From positions 7,151-71,150 of the forward strand of contig CAVEXN010000010.1 of NCBI GenBank assembly GCA_963620035.1: 64,000 nt of DNA, read 5' to 3'. The stretch is from F23-D06 sp963620035 (GTDB taxonomy: Bacteria > Bacteroidota > Bacteroidia > Bacteroidales > WCHB1-69). The position numbers and the translations under genes are program-made. Each line of letters starts with the position of its first letter. Position 1 is the first letter of the stretch. Below are positions 1 through 8,353 of the stretch, one piece after another. Below the pieces are notes generated by a model, which was given only the letters and a program-made list of their open reading frames with translations, had not been told where the DNA came from and made no database searches.

Positions 1-1306
1 TGATGTTAAGCAGATGCTTGTAAGTGAAGTTTTCAGAAATGGAGTTGTGTCCCCAACTGCCGCAGCCCAACGTGTTGGTCACAGGCAGGCCGTTCTGGAT
101 GGAACCGCCGGCGGTAGTGGCACAGATGGCATTGACGATGACACGGGAAACGGACAGTTCTGAACCAGCCTTAACGATGTTGGCCTGGCTGTTGGAGTGG
201 ATGCCTGCCGTGTGGCCGTTGCCCTCGAAGGAGAGGTTGGTCTGGGCAATTTCGATAGCCTGGTCGAAATACTTGTACGGGAATGCACCCATCACCGGAC
301 ACATCTTCTCCTTGCTGATGGGGTCGTCGGGACCGAACTTGCCGTTTGACTCAACCACAAGGATGCGGGTGCCTTCAGGAACGGAAATGCCGGCCTTGTC
401 GGCAATCATCTTGGCAGACTGGCCCACAACATCGCGTGCTGTGTGTCCGTCTTGGAAGATAGCGTTGAGGATCTTCTCCCGCTCCTCCTTGGTTGCGATG
501 TATGCGCCGTGCTGACGGAATGCAGCCATCACAACGTCGCGGTCTTCTTCGGGATAGATGAAACTCTGTTCGCCGGAGCAGATGATACCGTTGTCGAAAG
601 AACGGCCGGTCACGATTTTCCCTGCGGCCAGGTCGTATTCAATGTTGCGGTCAAGGATGACCTGGACATTGCCGGCGCCCACGCCGAACGAGGGCCTTCC
701 GGAAGAGTAAGCGGACTTCACCATAGACATGCCGCCGGTAGCCACCGTGACATCGCAAAGTTCCATCAAGGCTTTCGTCTTCTCGATGGAAGGACTTTCG
801 ACAATCTGCACCATGCCCTCGGGTACATCCATGCACTTGATGGCATCGAGAATCGTCTGCACGGCCAGCGTGGAGCACTTCACGGATTTAGGATGCGGCG
901 AGATGATGATGGCGTTCTTGGTCTTGAGCGCGAAGGCGATCTTCGACATCGGCGTGACGATAGGGTTCGTCATCGGCGTGACGCCTGCCACGACACCGAT
1001 CGGCTTTGCTATTTCGATAAGACCTGTCGTGTCGTTGATGCTCAAGATACCCATTGACTTTTTGAATCTGAGGTCAAGCCAGACACCCTTTGCTTTGTTT
1101 CTGTTCTTCGAGACCTTGTCTTCATAAACGCCCATTTTGGTTTCGTCTATAGCGGCACGGGCGAGCGGTTCTGCATTGTTGTAAATGGAGTGTGTCAATA
1201 GTTTGACGGCAGTGTCAACATCTTCCTGATCGAAATGCGATGCATACAAAGCCTGCGCCGCTCTGGCTTTTTCAACCATTTTCTGGATTTCCTCGAAAAC
1301 TTCCAT
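1..1306 (-). CDS. sucD: CoA-acylating succinate-semialdehyde dehydrogenase, 3' end cut off
   Basis: Reduces succinyl-CoA to succinate semialdehyde with NAD(P)H, the entry step to 4-hydroxybutyrate. Translating the minus strand from the ATG at 1304-1306 gives MEVFEEIQKMVEKARAAQ and about 435 codons with no stop before base 1, so the C-terminus lies outside the window; the family is about 450-470 residues, so little is missing. The acylating aldehyde dehydrogenase signature with the catalytic cysteine is visible as FDNGIICSGEQS (about 560-600), and the region near base 100-240 reads GNGHTAGIHS, typical of SucD. It begins 6 bases after the stop of the 4-hydroxybutyrate dehydrogenase gene, so it is the last of four genes in one operon. 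Assignment rests on these motifs plus the neighbours; a generic CoA-acylating aldehyde dehydrogenase (EutE-like) is the alternative and is less likely here. Confidence 0.9.
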   Translation of the reverse strand, partial: MEVFEEIQKMVEKARAAQALYASHFDQEDVDTAVKLLTHSIYNNAEPLARAAIDETKMGVYEDKVSKNRNKAKGVWLDLRFKKSMGILSINDTTGLIEIAKPIGVVAGVTPMTNPIVTPMSKIAFALKTKNAIIISPHPKSVKCSTLAVQTILDAIKCMDVPEGMVQIVESPSIEKTKALMELCDVTVATGGMSMVKSAYSSGRPSFGVGAGNVQVILDRNIEYDLAAGKIVTGRSFDNGIICSGEQSFIYPEEDRDVVMAAFRQHGAYIATKEEREKILNAIFQDGHTARDVVGQSAKMIADKAGISVPEGTRILVVESNGKFGPDDPISKEKMCPVMGAFPYKYFDQAIEIAQTNLSFEGNGHTAGIHSNSQANIVKAGSELSVSRVIVNAICATTAGGSIQNGLPVTNTLGCGSWGHNSISENFTYKHLLNI

Positions 1307-1312
1307 AAAAAA

Positions 1313-2440
1313 TTAAAATAACAATGAATAAATGCTTTTTATTTCTTCTACTGACATCGGAACATAATTGTTCTTCAGCAGTCTCTGTTGTGTTTCAACA
1401 ACACTGTGGGCGAAACTGTCCGTTTCCGGCTCTTTCATTCCGAACTCGTGGAGCGGGCGTCTGGAGACCAGATTGTCGAGCAGTTCGGCGAGTTTGGTGT
1501 ATATCACCTCATAAGAGGCATCTTCGTTCAAGTGGAGTTCCTTGGCCAGCAGGGCATTGAGTCCCTTTATGCAGCCGTCAGGGTTTCGTTTGTTGTAGAA
1601 CCTGAACACTTCCGTAAAGAACTGGTAGTTGGCCTCGCCGTGAGGTACGTGATAATTGGCTCCGAGCGGATATGACATGGCGTGTACGGCGCCTACGCCG
1701 GCGTTTCCGAATGCTATTCCGGCAAAGTTCGCGGCCACTAACATGTCGTCGAAACGCTGCATGCGGTAATCTTCGCCGTTTTCAACGATGCCGCTGAACA
1801 CATCGAGGATGATGTGGATGGCCTCGCGCGAGAAGAGGCGCGTGTAGGCGCTTGCCTTAGGCGAAACGTATGATTCCGTGGCATGGATCAGGGCATCGAT
1901 GGCGCTGAACGCATAGAACTTGAACGGCAGACCCTTCAGCAGTTCCGGAATAAGGACGGCATCGTCGGCGATGATGGCATCGTCGGCAAGTCCCATTTTG
2001 GTGTGCTTTGAGCGAATCTCTGCGATCGAGATGTTGGTGACCTCGCTGCCTGTGCCGCAAGTGGTGGGTACTATCAGCAGGGCTTTGTCTTTGACGATCG
2101 GGATCTTGCGCTCGAAAGCATCGGTAACGTTGTCAACGCCTTTCAAGGCGAAGACCTTAGAGATGTCGATGACCGTGCCGCCGCCGATGGCTATGACCCT
2201 CTTGCAGGCGAAGTCCTTCACGTCTTTGAGAATAGCGTTCATCATCTCGTCGGAGGGCTCGCCGCTGCCGTATTTGTCTTGCATCACAAAACGGCATGGC
2301 AACCCGAGCGCCTTCATAAATGGATCGTACAGGAAAGACTGCGTGACCACCAAGTCGTTGGCGTCGAGACTGTATTCCTTTGCGAAATCGGCAAACGTGT
2401 CGCATTTTCCGATTCTTGTCTTCAAATCAAACACTTTCAT
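1313..2440 (-). CDS. 4hbD: 4-hydroxybutyrate dehydrogenase (iron-containing alcohol dehydrogenase family)
   Basis: Reduces succinate semialdehyde to 4-hydroxybutyrate with NADH in the cytoplasm. The 375-residue product has the Fe-ADH layout: nucleotide-binding GGGTVIDISK near residue 88, the PTTCGTGSEVTN loop near 125, and metal ligands in SAIDALIHATESY and in GAVHAMSYPLGANYHVPHGE. Length is normal for the 4HbD group. Its ATG overlaps the stop codon of the upstream CoA-transferase by 4 bases (2437-2440), and it is followed 6 bases later by sucD, so translation of the three genes is probably coupled. The substrate is inferred from the operon; by sequence alone this could be another short-chain Fe-ADH. 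Confidence 0.9.
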   Translation of the reverse strand: MKVFDLKTRIGKCDTFADFAKEYSLDANDLVVTQSFLYDPFMKALGLPCRFVMQDKYGSGEPSDEMMNAILKDVKDFACKRVIAIGGGTVIDISKVFALKGVDNVTDAFERKIPIVKDKALLIVPTTCGTGSEVTNISIAEIRSKHTKMGLADDAIIADDAVLIPELLKGLPFKFYAFSAIDALIHATESYVSPKASAYTRLFSREAIHIILDVFSGIVENGEDYRMQRFDDMLVAANFAGIAFGNAGVGAVHAMSYPLGANYHVPHGEANYQFFTEVFRFYNKRNPDGCIKGLNALLAKELHLNEDASYEVIYTKLAELLDNLVSRRPLHEFGMKEPETDSFAHSVVETQQRLLKNNYVPMSVEEIKSIYSLLF

Positions 2441-3732
2441 ATTTTAAATCTTTTTTTCAGTTCCTCATTCAGTTCCTCGCGGAAATCGGGATGGGCGATT
2501 TCGACAAGGCTTTTCGCGCGCTGCGGGAGCGTGCGGCCTTTGAGTTTCGCCACACCGTACTCCGTAACCACATAGTCAACCTCGTTGCGTGAGGTGGTGA
2601 CGGCTGCGCCTTGGTCAAGCATAGGCACGATGCGTGAAATCTTCCCGTGTCCTGCCGTGGCGGGCATGGCCATGATGGAAATGCCGTTTTTTGACAAGGA
2701 AGCGCCGCGCACATAATCGACCTGTCCGCCCGTTCCGCTGTATTGCTTCAGCCCGATGGTTTCAGAGGCCACCTGTCCGGCAAAGTCAACAGAGAGGCAG
2801 GAGTTGATGGCCACCATGTTGTCGTTCTTGCCGATGACCCACGGGTCATTGACGTAGTCAACAGGATACAGTTCGACCATAGGATTGTTGTTCACGAAGT
2901 CATACAGTTTCTGAGTGCCCATCAAGAACGTGGCGATGAGTTTGCCCGGATGGAGGGTTTTCTTGGCGCAGTTGACGACACCTGCTTCTACAAGGTCAAC
3001 CACGCTGTCGGAGAACATCTCCGTGTGGATGCCGAGGTCTTTCTTGTCTTTCAGGAACATGGCCACGGCGTCGGGGATAGCGCCGATGCCGAGTTGCAGC
3101 GTTGCGCCGTCCTTGATGAGGGAGGCGCAGTTGCGGCCGATGTTCTTTTCCACGTCTGTAATGTTAGGGCGGGGAATTTCAGGGGTCCTGTAAGAGCAGG
3201 GCACCATATAGGTAATCTGGGAGGCATGGATCCTGTTCTCGGCGCCGCAGGTGCGCGGCAGCTGGTCGTTCATCTCGGCAATCACGACTTTTGCTTTCAG
3301 GGCTGCCGGGCGCGCATAGTCGCAGGAGACGCCGAAACTGCAGTATCCCTCGCTGTCCGGAGGCGTCACCGTGACTACGGCAACATCTACCGGAAAAGCC
3401 TCGCCGAGCAGCTTCGGGACCTCATGGAAGAAGCATGGGAAGAACTCTGCCGCACCGTCCACGATAGCCTGACGCGAATTGGCGCCGGCAAAGTTGGTGA
3501 TGTGTCTGAAATGCCCGTAGCACTCCGGCTTCATATAGTCGCCGTCACCCAAGGCCAGCATATGGTAAATCTTGACATCGTTGTAATCTTCGCGGTGTTC
3601 GGCAAGGGTTTTGGCCACATGCAGCGGGATTCCTGCCGTTTCCGAGAAAACGACAAAGTCGCCGTCCTTGATTGCCTTGATGGCAGTCTCGGCCGAGGTG
3701 ACTTTGTCTTTATAAGTTTCTTTCCAATTCAT
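2437..3732 (-). CDS. abfT: 4-hydroxybutyrate CoA-transferase
   Basis: Transfers CoA from acetyl-CoA (or a similar donor) to 4-hydroxybutyrate, giving 4-hydroxybutyryl-CoA. The 431-residue product has the acetyl-CoA hydrolase/transferase fold in two halves. The catalytic glutamate is likely that in GIHTEMFSDS, and the C-terminal half carries YSGTGGQVDYVRGA and VTEYGVAKLKGRTL, both typical of the Cat2/AbfT group. It sits between abfD (45 bases upstream) and 4hbD (4-base overlap). In Clostridium and Porphyromonas the same enzymes act in series, and here all four lie in one transcription unit, which supports the substrate call over a general acetate CoA-transferase. Confidence 0.9.
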   Translation of the reverse strand: MNWKETYKDKVTSAETAIKAIKDGDFVVFSETAGIPLHVAKTLAEHREDYNDVKIYHMLALGDGDYMKPECYGHFRHITNFAGANSRQAIVDGAAEFFPCFFHEVPKLLGEAFPVDVAVVTVTPPDSEGYCSFGVSCDYARPAALKAKVVIAEMNDQLPRTCGAENRIHASQITYMVPCSYRTPEIPRPNITDVEKNIGRNCASLIKDGATLQLGIGAIPDAVAMFLKDKKDLGIHTEMFSDSVVDLVEAGVVNCAKKTLHPGKLIATFLMGTQKLYDFVNNNPMVELYPVDYVNDPWVIGKNDNMVAINSCLSVDFAGQVASETIGLKQYSGTGGQVDYVRGASLSKNGISIMAMPATAGHGKISRIVPMLDQGAAVTTSRNEVDYVVTEYGVAKLKGRTLPQRAKSLVEIAHPDFREELNEELKKRFKI

Positions 3733-3777
3733 AATAATTAATGTTTTAGATGCATTTCAGGGAAGTGCAATCGAGCA

Positions 3778-5238
3778 TCATTTGTTCTGTGACTCGTCGA
3801 TACGGGCGATCACTTTGGCCAATGCCTTCTTGCCTTCGATATTCCCCTGTCTGGAAATCATGATGCGCTGTGCCTGAGGAGAACCGGCGCCGTGCATGGA
3901 CTCCGTTCTGTAACCGACGGCGGCCGTGCCGAGGGTCAGGTTCTCGATGAGACGGAGGATGCGCATGCGGTTTTCTGTCGAGACATTGTGGACGCCCTTG
4001 AAGTATTTCTCCACGTACTTTTTGGTTTCTTCGCCGCGGAGGTCATACTGCGACGGCATCGTTACCATAAGGCCGCCGGCGATGTCTTCGGCGAGGCGTG
4101 CGATTTCGTAAGGCATACGCGTCACATTCTGTTTGCAGACATTGGCGAGCAGCAGGTTGATCTGGTAGTTGCCGGCGGGCATCTTCACGCCCTCGGCAGA
4201 ACAGGCGATGCCGCAAGCATACAACGTCTCGTTGAGGTGGGTCATCTCGATGAGCTTGTCCTTGATGTGGCTGGCTTTCTGCACTCCGTTGTATTCTGCG
4301 GCAAGCGCTGCGGCCCCGATGAGCACGTCGCCCACACCGACCTTGCATCCGCCGTACGACTGGCGGTGATAACCTGCGAAACGTTCCACCATCATGCCGG
4401 CAAAGTCATATTCGCCGCAAAGGAACACCCTGTTCCAAGGCACAAACACATTGTCGAACACGACAAGAGCCTCGTGGCCGCCGAACTGCGAGTTGCCGAG
4501 GTCGATGTCAACATCGGGTTCCAGTTTGCGGGTGTCGCATGACTGGCGACCATAGATCATGAGCACGCCCTCCGCATCAGACGGGACGGCGAAAGAGACG
4601 GCGTATTTCCTGTCCTCTTCGCGCATGGCCACGGTAGGCATGATGAGATGCTCGTGAGAGTTTACCGCACCGGTCTGGTGAGCTTTGGCGCCGCGCACGA
4701 TGATGCCGTCTTCACGTTCTTCAACGATGTGGAGGTACATGTCGGGGTCGGCCTGCTGCGACGGGGAAAGAGAACGGTCGCCCTTGGGGTCGGTCATGGC
4801 ACCGTCAACAGTGAGGTCGTTGTCCTGGACGTATTTCAGGTACTCTACGAAACGGGCATGGTATTCTGTACCGTATTTCTTGTCAATCTCGTACGTGGTG
4901 GAATAGATGGCATTGAAAGCGTCCATACCGACGCAACGCTGGAAACAAGCGGCCGTCTTCTGTCCGACCAGACGCTGCATTTTGACTTTCTTGATCAGAT
5001 CGTCGGTGCTGCCGTGGAGGTGGCAGAAGCGGTTGACCGTCTTGCCCGTAAGGGCTGACGTGGCCGTCATAAGGTCCTTGTATTCCTCCTTCTCGGCCAG
5101 TTCGTAGGTCATGGCTACGGAGTTCAGTGAAGGACGGATCATCGGATGGTCAACGGGATTGTCAATTCTCTTCCCCATCAGGTAAACTTTCAGGTTCAGT
5201 TTTCTCAAACTTTCGATGTACTCATTTTTGGTCATCAT
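3778..5238 (-). CDS. abfD: 4-hydroxybutyryl-CoA dehydratase / vinylacetyl-CoA isomerase
   Basis: Dehydrates 4-hydroxybutyryl-CoA to crotonyl-CoA using FAD and a [4Fe-4S] cluster, a radical reaction found in amino-acid and GABA fermenters. The 486-residue product carries all four known cluster ligands at the expected spacing: C98 and C102 in TAACFQRCVGMDAFN, and H291 and C298 in GYHRQSYGGCKVG. In the Clostridium aminobutyricum enzyme these are C99, C103, H292 and C299. The N-terminus MMTKNEYIESLRKLN aligns with the clostridial start. It is the first gene of a four-gene operon. The related 4-hydroxyphenylacetate 3-monooxygenases lack these cysteines, so that reading is excluded. The reaction is oxygen-sensitive, pointing to an anaerobe. 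Confidence 0.95.
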   Translation of the reverse strand: MMTKNEYIESLRKLNLKVYLMGKRIDNPVDHPMIRPSLNSVAMTYELAEKEEYKDLMTATSALTGKTVNRFCHLHGSTDDLIKKVKMQRLVGQKTAACFQRCVGMDAFNAIYSTTYEIDKKYGTEYHARFVEYLKYVQDNDLTVDGAMTDPKGDRSLSPSQQADPDMYLHIVEEREDGIIVRGAKAHQTGAVNSHEHLIMPTVAMREEDRKYAVSFAVPSDAEGVLMIYGRQSCDTRKLEPDVDIDLGNSQFGGHEALVVFDNVFVPWNRVFLCGEYDFAGMMVERFAGYHRQSYGGCKVGVGDVLIGAAALAAEYNGVQKASHIKDKLIEMTHLNETLYACGIACSAEGVKMPAGNYQINLLLANVCKQNVTRMPYEIARLAEDIAGGLMVTMPSQYDLRGEETKKYVEKYFKGVHNVSTENRMRILRLIENLTLGTAAVGYRTESMHGAGSPQAQRIMISRQGNIEGKKALAKVIARIDESQNK

Positions 5239-5800
5239 AGCAATTAGTTTTTATTTGTTTAACAATAAAGCGATAAAGCGTCTATTGCTTTTTGACAATC
5301 GTTTCGACGGCATTGGCACATCTGCGGTTTGGTCACAATCCTGCAATGGCCGCATCTTGCAAAGCCTTTCTCTAATCTGCATTGTCGTTGCCTGTTAAAG
5401 GAGGTGGCCGATTTGTCGTTCCCGGCATTTGTCGCCGGAAGTTGGTTTTCATGTCCCTAATCAGCCCGCAAATTGCACGCAACTGCCCTTATTTTTATTA
5501 TTATCAACACTTTAACGGCTGCAATAAACAAAGAACCTTAACGCGGCAAATATACATTTTTTCAATATCAAGAAATGCCAAAACGATATTTTCCGACAAA
5601 TTTTAATGAAAATACGGCAAAACAGACACCAAATTTATATTTAACTTGTTTATTATAAATATATTATGAAACGATAAAAAAATATCCAATCACAGTAAAA
5701 GAATTCTGTAAAGACGAGATGCTCGATGCCGGCAGGCTGCAAATGGGCAGACACCTTTATTGACTCTTCATCGCAAAAAACGTCCGCACAGGAAAACATC
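5239..5800. other. Intergenic region with long abfD leader
   Basis: About 560 bases without a gene. Two minus-strand matches to the Bacteroidota -7 element lie here: TATATTTG (5547-5554) and TAAATTTG (5630-5637). If the nearer one is used, the abfD mRNA has a leader of roughly 300 bases. That leader can form a GC-rich hairpin (arms TTCCGGC and GCCGGGAA, roughly 5420-5445). I recognise no known riboswitch consensus in it. The part from 5640 to 5800 is AT-rich and holds nothing I can identify. Confidence 0.5.
5547..5554 (-). promoter_or_regulatory. Putative promoter -7 element for the abfD operon
   Basis: TATATTTG on the minus strand matches the Bacteroidota consensus TAnnTTTG. No clear -33 TTTG is seen at the ideal 17-21 base spacing. 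It lies about 300 bases upstream of the abfD start, and a second match is at 5630-5637, so which one is used is open. Confidence 0.4.
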
Positions 5801-5834
5801 AAAAAAGACGGGAAAATTATTTCCCGTCTTTTTT
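5801..5834 (-). terminator. Rho-independent terminator overlapping the end of the sugar transferase gene
   Basis: A near-perfect inverted repeat with arms AAAAAAGACGGGAAA and TTTCCCGTCTTTTTT. On the minus strand the hairpin is followed by its own run of T. The stop codon of the upstream gene (5817-5819) lies in the loop, so the last codons (KKDGK) are encoded by the terminator stem. The A/T symmetry means it could also work on the plus strand. Confidence 0.85.
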
Positions 5835-7241
5835 GAGCACAATCAACATAGTGTATATCAATATTTTGACATCCATCTGCAAAGACATGTTCTCGATATA
5901 GAGCAAATCCCAGCGTAAGCGTTCAATCATCTCGTCCACATTCTCAGCATAACCGAACTTCACCTGACCCCATGAGGTGATGCCGGGTTTGATGCCCTGC
6001 AACAGATAATAATAGGGAGCACGCGCAACGATTTTATCGATATAATATTGGCGTTCGGGGCGTGGCCCCACAAGCGACATATTGCCGACAAGCACGTTAA
6101 AGAACTGCGGAGTCTCGTCGAGGTGGTGTTCTCGGAGGAACTTGCCGAAAGGCGTGATGCGCGTATCCTCGCGAGAAGAGAGCCGCGGACCGGTGGCTTC
6201 CGCATCCACGTACATTGTGCGGAACTTGATGATTTGGAAAGGCTTGCCATGGCAGCCGACTCGTTCCTGCTTATAGAACACCGGGCCGGGCGAGGAGCGT
6301 TTGATGCCAATGGCCAGAATGATGTAGAGCGGAGAGAGCAGCACCAAGGCGAACAGCGACCCCGCAATATCCGCCGCGCGCTTTATGAACTTTTGCCAGT
6401 ACGGGAGATATTCAGGCGTTATCGAAAGCATCGGCTCATACATCACCGAGGAGGTCTTCACCTTGCCGAACAGCACGTCTTGCGTCTGGGGCGGAATGCT
6501 GAATGTCAGGTTCCTGTTTTCCCTTGCCAACGCGATCACCCGTTCAATGCAATGCGACTGCGTGTTCTGCAAAGCTATGATGATGACCTCGACATGCTGT
6601 TTTTTTACAATGTCCGACATTTGCCCTATTGTGCCCAGGCACGGCAGTTTACCGTCAAGCTTGTCGTCTTTGGTTCCGGCTTCGTCCGAGACATAACCTG
6701 ACAGGAAATAGCCCGGCTTCGGGTGTTGTCGTACGATGCTCTCGTAAGTTTGCAGAGCCTTTTCGTCACTGCCCACCAACACAGTGTTGTATCCGATCTC
6801 GCCTTGGTGGATTTTCCGGTTTACACATGTGGTGATGAAGACGCGCGGAAAATAGGTTGACAGGAACTGCACAATGAAGAGGCAAAGCAGGTATTTCACA
6901 TAGTCGTACGGTCCGGAGACGATGTCGTCGAAAATAAAGACGAAAAAGAAGACGAGCGACCCGAAAAGCGTTATTGTGAAAGTGGTGAACAATTCGTTGA
7001 GGCGCGACTTGCCGTAGATTTTGTTGTAATAGCCCGTGAAAGCATGCAAGAACACCCAATAGAGAGGACAGAGGAAAAGCCCGGCGATGGCTTTGGGGTC
7101 GTTGAAGAATGAGGTTGAAAACTCGCTGCATATCAATTGTTCGCCCAAATACTTGCGATAGCAGTAGAGCGCTATCCACGAAATGGCGGCAGCAAGAATG
7201 TCAAAAAAGAGATATAAAACAGCAAGCCTGGTCTTGTTCAT
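5817..7241 (-). CDS. Polyprenyl-phosphate hexose-1-phosphate transferase (WcaJ/WbaP type)
   Basis: Starts a surface polysaccharide by moving a sugar-1-phosphate from a nucleotide sugar to undecaprenyl phosphate in the inner membrane. The 474-residue product has the full-length architecture. An N-terminal part carries about four hydrophobic segments (residues 1-130). A Rossmann-like CoA-binding-type domain follows (about 140-270). Next comes the catalytic bacterial sugar transferase domain (about 285-474), with KRAADIAGSLFALVLLSPL, the basic YKQERVGCHGKPFQIIKFR segment, and the hallmark LDETPQFFNVLVGNMSLVGP. Its start is 7 bases after the stop of the upstream lipoprotein gene, so they are cotranscribed. 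The sugar used (glucose or galactose type) cannot be told from sequence. No glycosyltransferases flank it, so it serves a pathway encoded elsewhere. Confidence 0.88.
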   Translation of the reverse strand: MNKTRLAVLYLFFDILAAAISWIALYCYRKYLGEQLICSEFSTSFFNDPKAIAGLFLCPLYWVFLHAFTGYYNKIYGKSRLNELFTTFTITLFGSLVFFFVFIFDDIVSGPYDYVKYLLCLFIVQFLSTYFPRVFITTCVNRKIHQGEIGYNTVLVGSDEKALQTYESIVRQHPKPGYFLSGYVSDEAGTKDDKLDGKLPCLGTIGQMSDIVKKQHVEVIIIALQNTQSHCIERVIALARENRNLTFSIPPQTQDVLFGKVKTSSVMYEPMLSITPEYLPYWQKFIKRAADIAGSLFALVLLSPLYIILAIGIKRSSPGPVFYKQERVGCHGKPFQIIKFRTMYVDAEATGPRLSSREDTRITPFGKFLREHHLDETPQFFNVLVGNMSLVGPRPERQYYIDKIVARAPYYYLLQGIKPGITSWGQVKFGYAENVDEMIERLRWDLLYIENMSLQMDVKILIYTMLIVLKKDGK

Positions 7242-7248
7242 GCGGAAA

Positions 7249-8181
7249 TCACACGCTGGGTTCGTAAATGACTTTTATATTGTCGATGAAGAAACGGGTT
7301 TCTTTCCCTTTGTCCCCAACGCCCGTGAGCACGATACGTCCGACAGCGTTGAGATAGGAATAGTTATGGTTGTTGCTGATGACATTGCCGAGATACATAT
7401 ACACCGTTTTCCATTCGCCGTCAGTGGCATAAACGCCGCCCAATTGCTCTACCTTGTTTGAGTAGGTGGCTGTGGAGAGCTTGAATCCCACATCAATGCT
7501 GGCTTCCGTCTTATAGGTCATTTCAAGATACACGTATTGATTGGTGGCCGGAATGGTAATGTCGGTGGATATGACATCGAAACTCAACCCGTTGGCGTCA
7601 TTCAGGGTGAGCATCCCGGCCGTTCTTCCGTCTTCCACGACAGGTGCGAAAGTGAGATGGTTCGTGGCCGTGTCATTGGGCGAAAAGGACGAACTGTTGG
7701 AGAACGTTTCGAGGAACGGGATTTTGGCGTAAGAACTGTATATGTATGTGGGCGGGTTGCCGGAAACGTCATAGGTCTGTCCCGGCTTAAGCAACACTTT
7801 TTGCCTCAGCACGTTGAAGAAAGGATACCCCTGCACGGTCCGTGCCATGCCGGAATGGTTGAACGCAGGTAGCAAAATCAGCGAGGACGAGTCCGTGCCG
7901 TTCATGTCAAGGACGGGCACTTTGCAGGGCACTTTCCAGCATCCGAGATTGTTCCCGTTCACGTAGACGTTCACATGGGTGAAATTGTGCTGCTGGAAGG
8001 CACTCAACTGCTCGTCGTCGTAATTCAGTTCGTGGTCTGCATTGAATGTGCTTACGTCAACGCAGTTGTTGATGTCTTCGTAATCGACCTGGATGTATGC
8101 AGGCGTAAGGTCCGGCTGTTTGCACGAAGAGACGGCAACCACGAGGATGCCCAAGAGAATTGCAGTTGTTCTATGCCCCAT
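7249..8181 (-). CDS. Lipoprotein of unknown function, possibly carbohydrate-binding
   Basis: A 310-residue protein with a lipoprotein signal peptide: a short basic start, a hydrophobic run and a cleavage box VAVSSC with the lipidated cysteine at residue 20. The rest is rich in beta-strand-like sequence with many Asp, Ser, Tyr and Thr. The C-terminal part (about 190-310) alternates like a jelly-roll (ITIPATNQYVYLEMTYKTE, then YLNAVGRIVLTGVGDKGKET and FFIDNIKVIY), which recalls carbohydrate-binding or concanavalin-like folds; that is an impression of fold, not a family match. The gene lies directly upstream of the polysaccharide-initiating transferase with 7 bases between, suggesting a role at the cell surface in the same glycan system. 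Upstream is a perfect palindrome at 8196-8207. Confidence 0.6.
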   Translation of the reverse strand: MGHRTTAILLGILVVAVSSCKQPDLTPAYIQVDYEDINNCVDVSTFNADHELNYDDEQLSAFQQHNFTHVNVYVNGNNLGCWKVPCKVPVLDMNGTDSSSLILLPAFNHSGMARTVQGYPFFNVLRQKVLLKPGQTYDVSGNPPTYIYSSYAKIPFLETFSNSSSFSPNDTATNHLTFAPVVEDGRTAGMLTLNDANGLSFDVISTDITIPATNQYVYLEMTYKTEASIDVGFKLSTATYSNKVEQLGGVYATDGEWKTVYMYLGNVISNNHNYSYLNAVGRIVLTGVGDKGKETRFFIDNIKVIYEPSV

Positions 8182-8195
8182 CTTAAAAGAGTTTT

Positions 8196-8207
8196 GTTAA
8201 CGTTAAC
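8196..8207. repeat. 12-base palindrome upstream of the lipoprotein gene
   Basis: GTTAACGTTAAC is a perfect palindrome 15 bases upstream of the lipoprotein start codon, where an operator would sit. It shares the core TAACGTTA with the palindrome at 54611-54622. No -7 element was found next to it, so a regulatory role is a guess. Confidence 0.35.
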
Positions 8208-8270
8208 GCAAAAAGCGGTTTATTATTGCTGCCTATAATAAAGGGAGAAGGAACGATTGAGGTTTGATGA

Positions 8271-8326
8271 AAAAAAAAGCAGGCAGCAGTGTCTTACGTG
8301 CCGTAGCCGAAGAACTCTCTGCCTGC
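8271..8326 (-). terminator. Terminator after the ornithine carbamoyltransferase gene
   Basis: Inverted repeat GCAGGCAG (8279-8286) and CTGCCTGC (8319-8326) with a long loop, followed on the minus strand by nine T residues. It lies 28 bases past the OTC stop codon. Confidence 0.75.
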
Positions 8327-8353
8327 ATCCGGTCTCTGTTTGCCGTTATGCCG

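Noticed and set aside
2743..3741. 332-codon plus-strand frame opposite the CoA-transferase
   Set aside because: Antisense shadow of a gene with conserved motifs on the minus strand.
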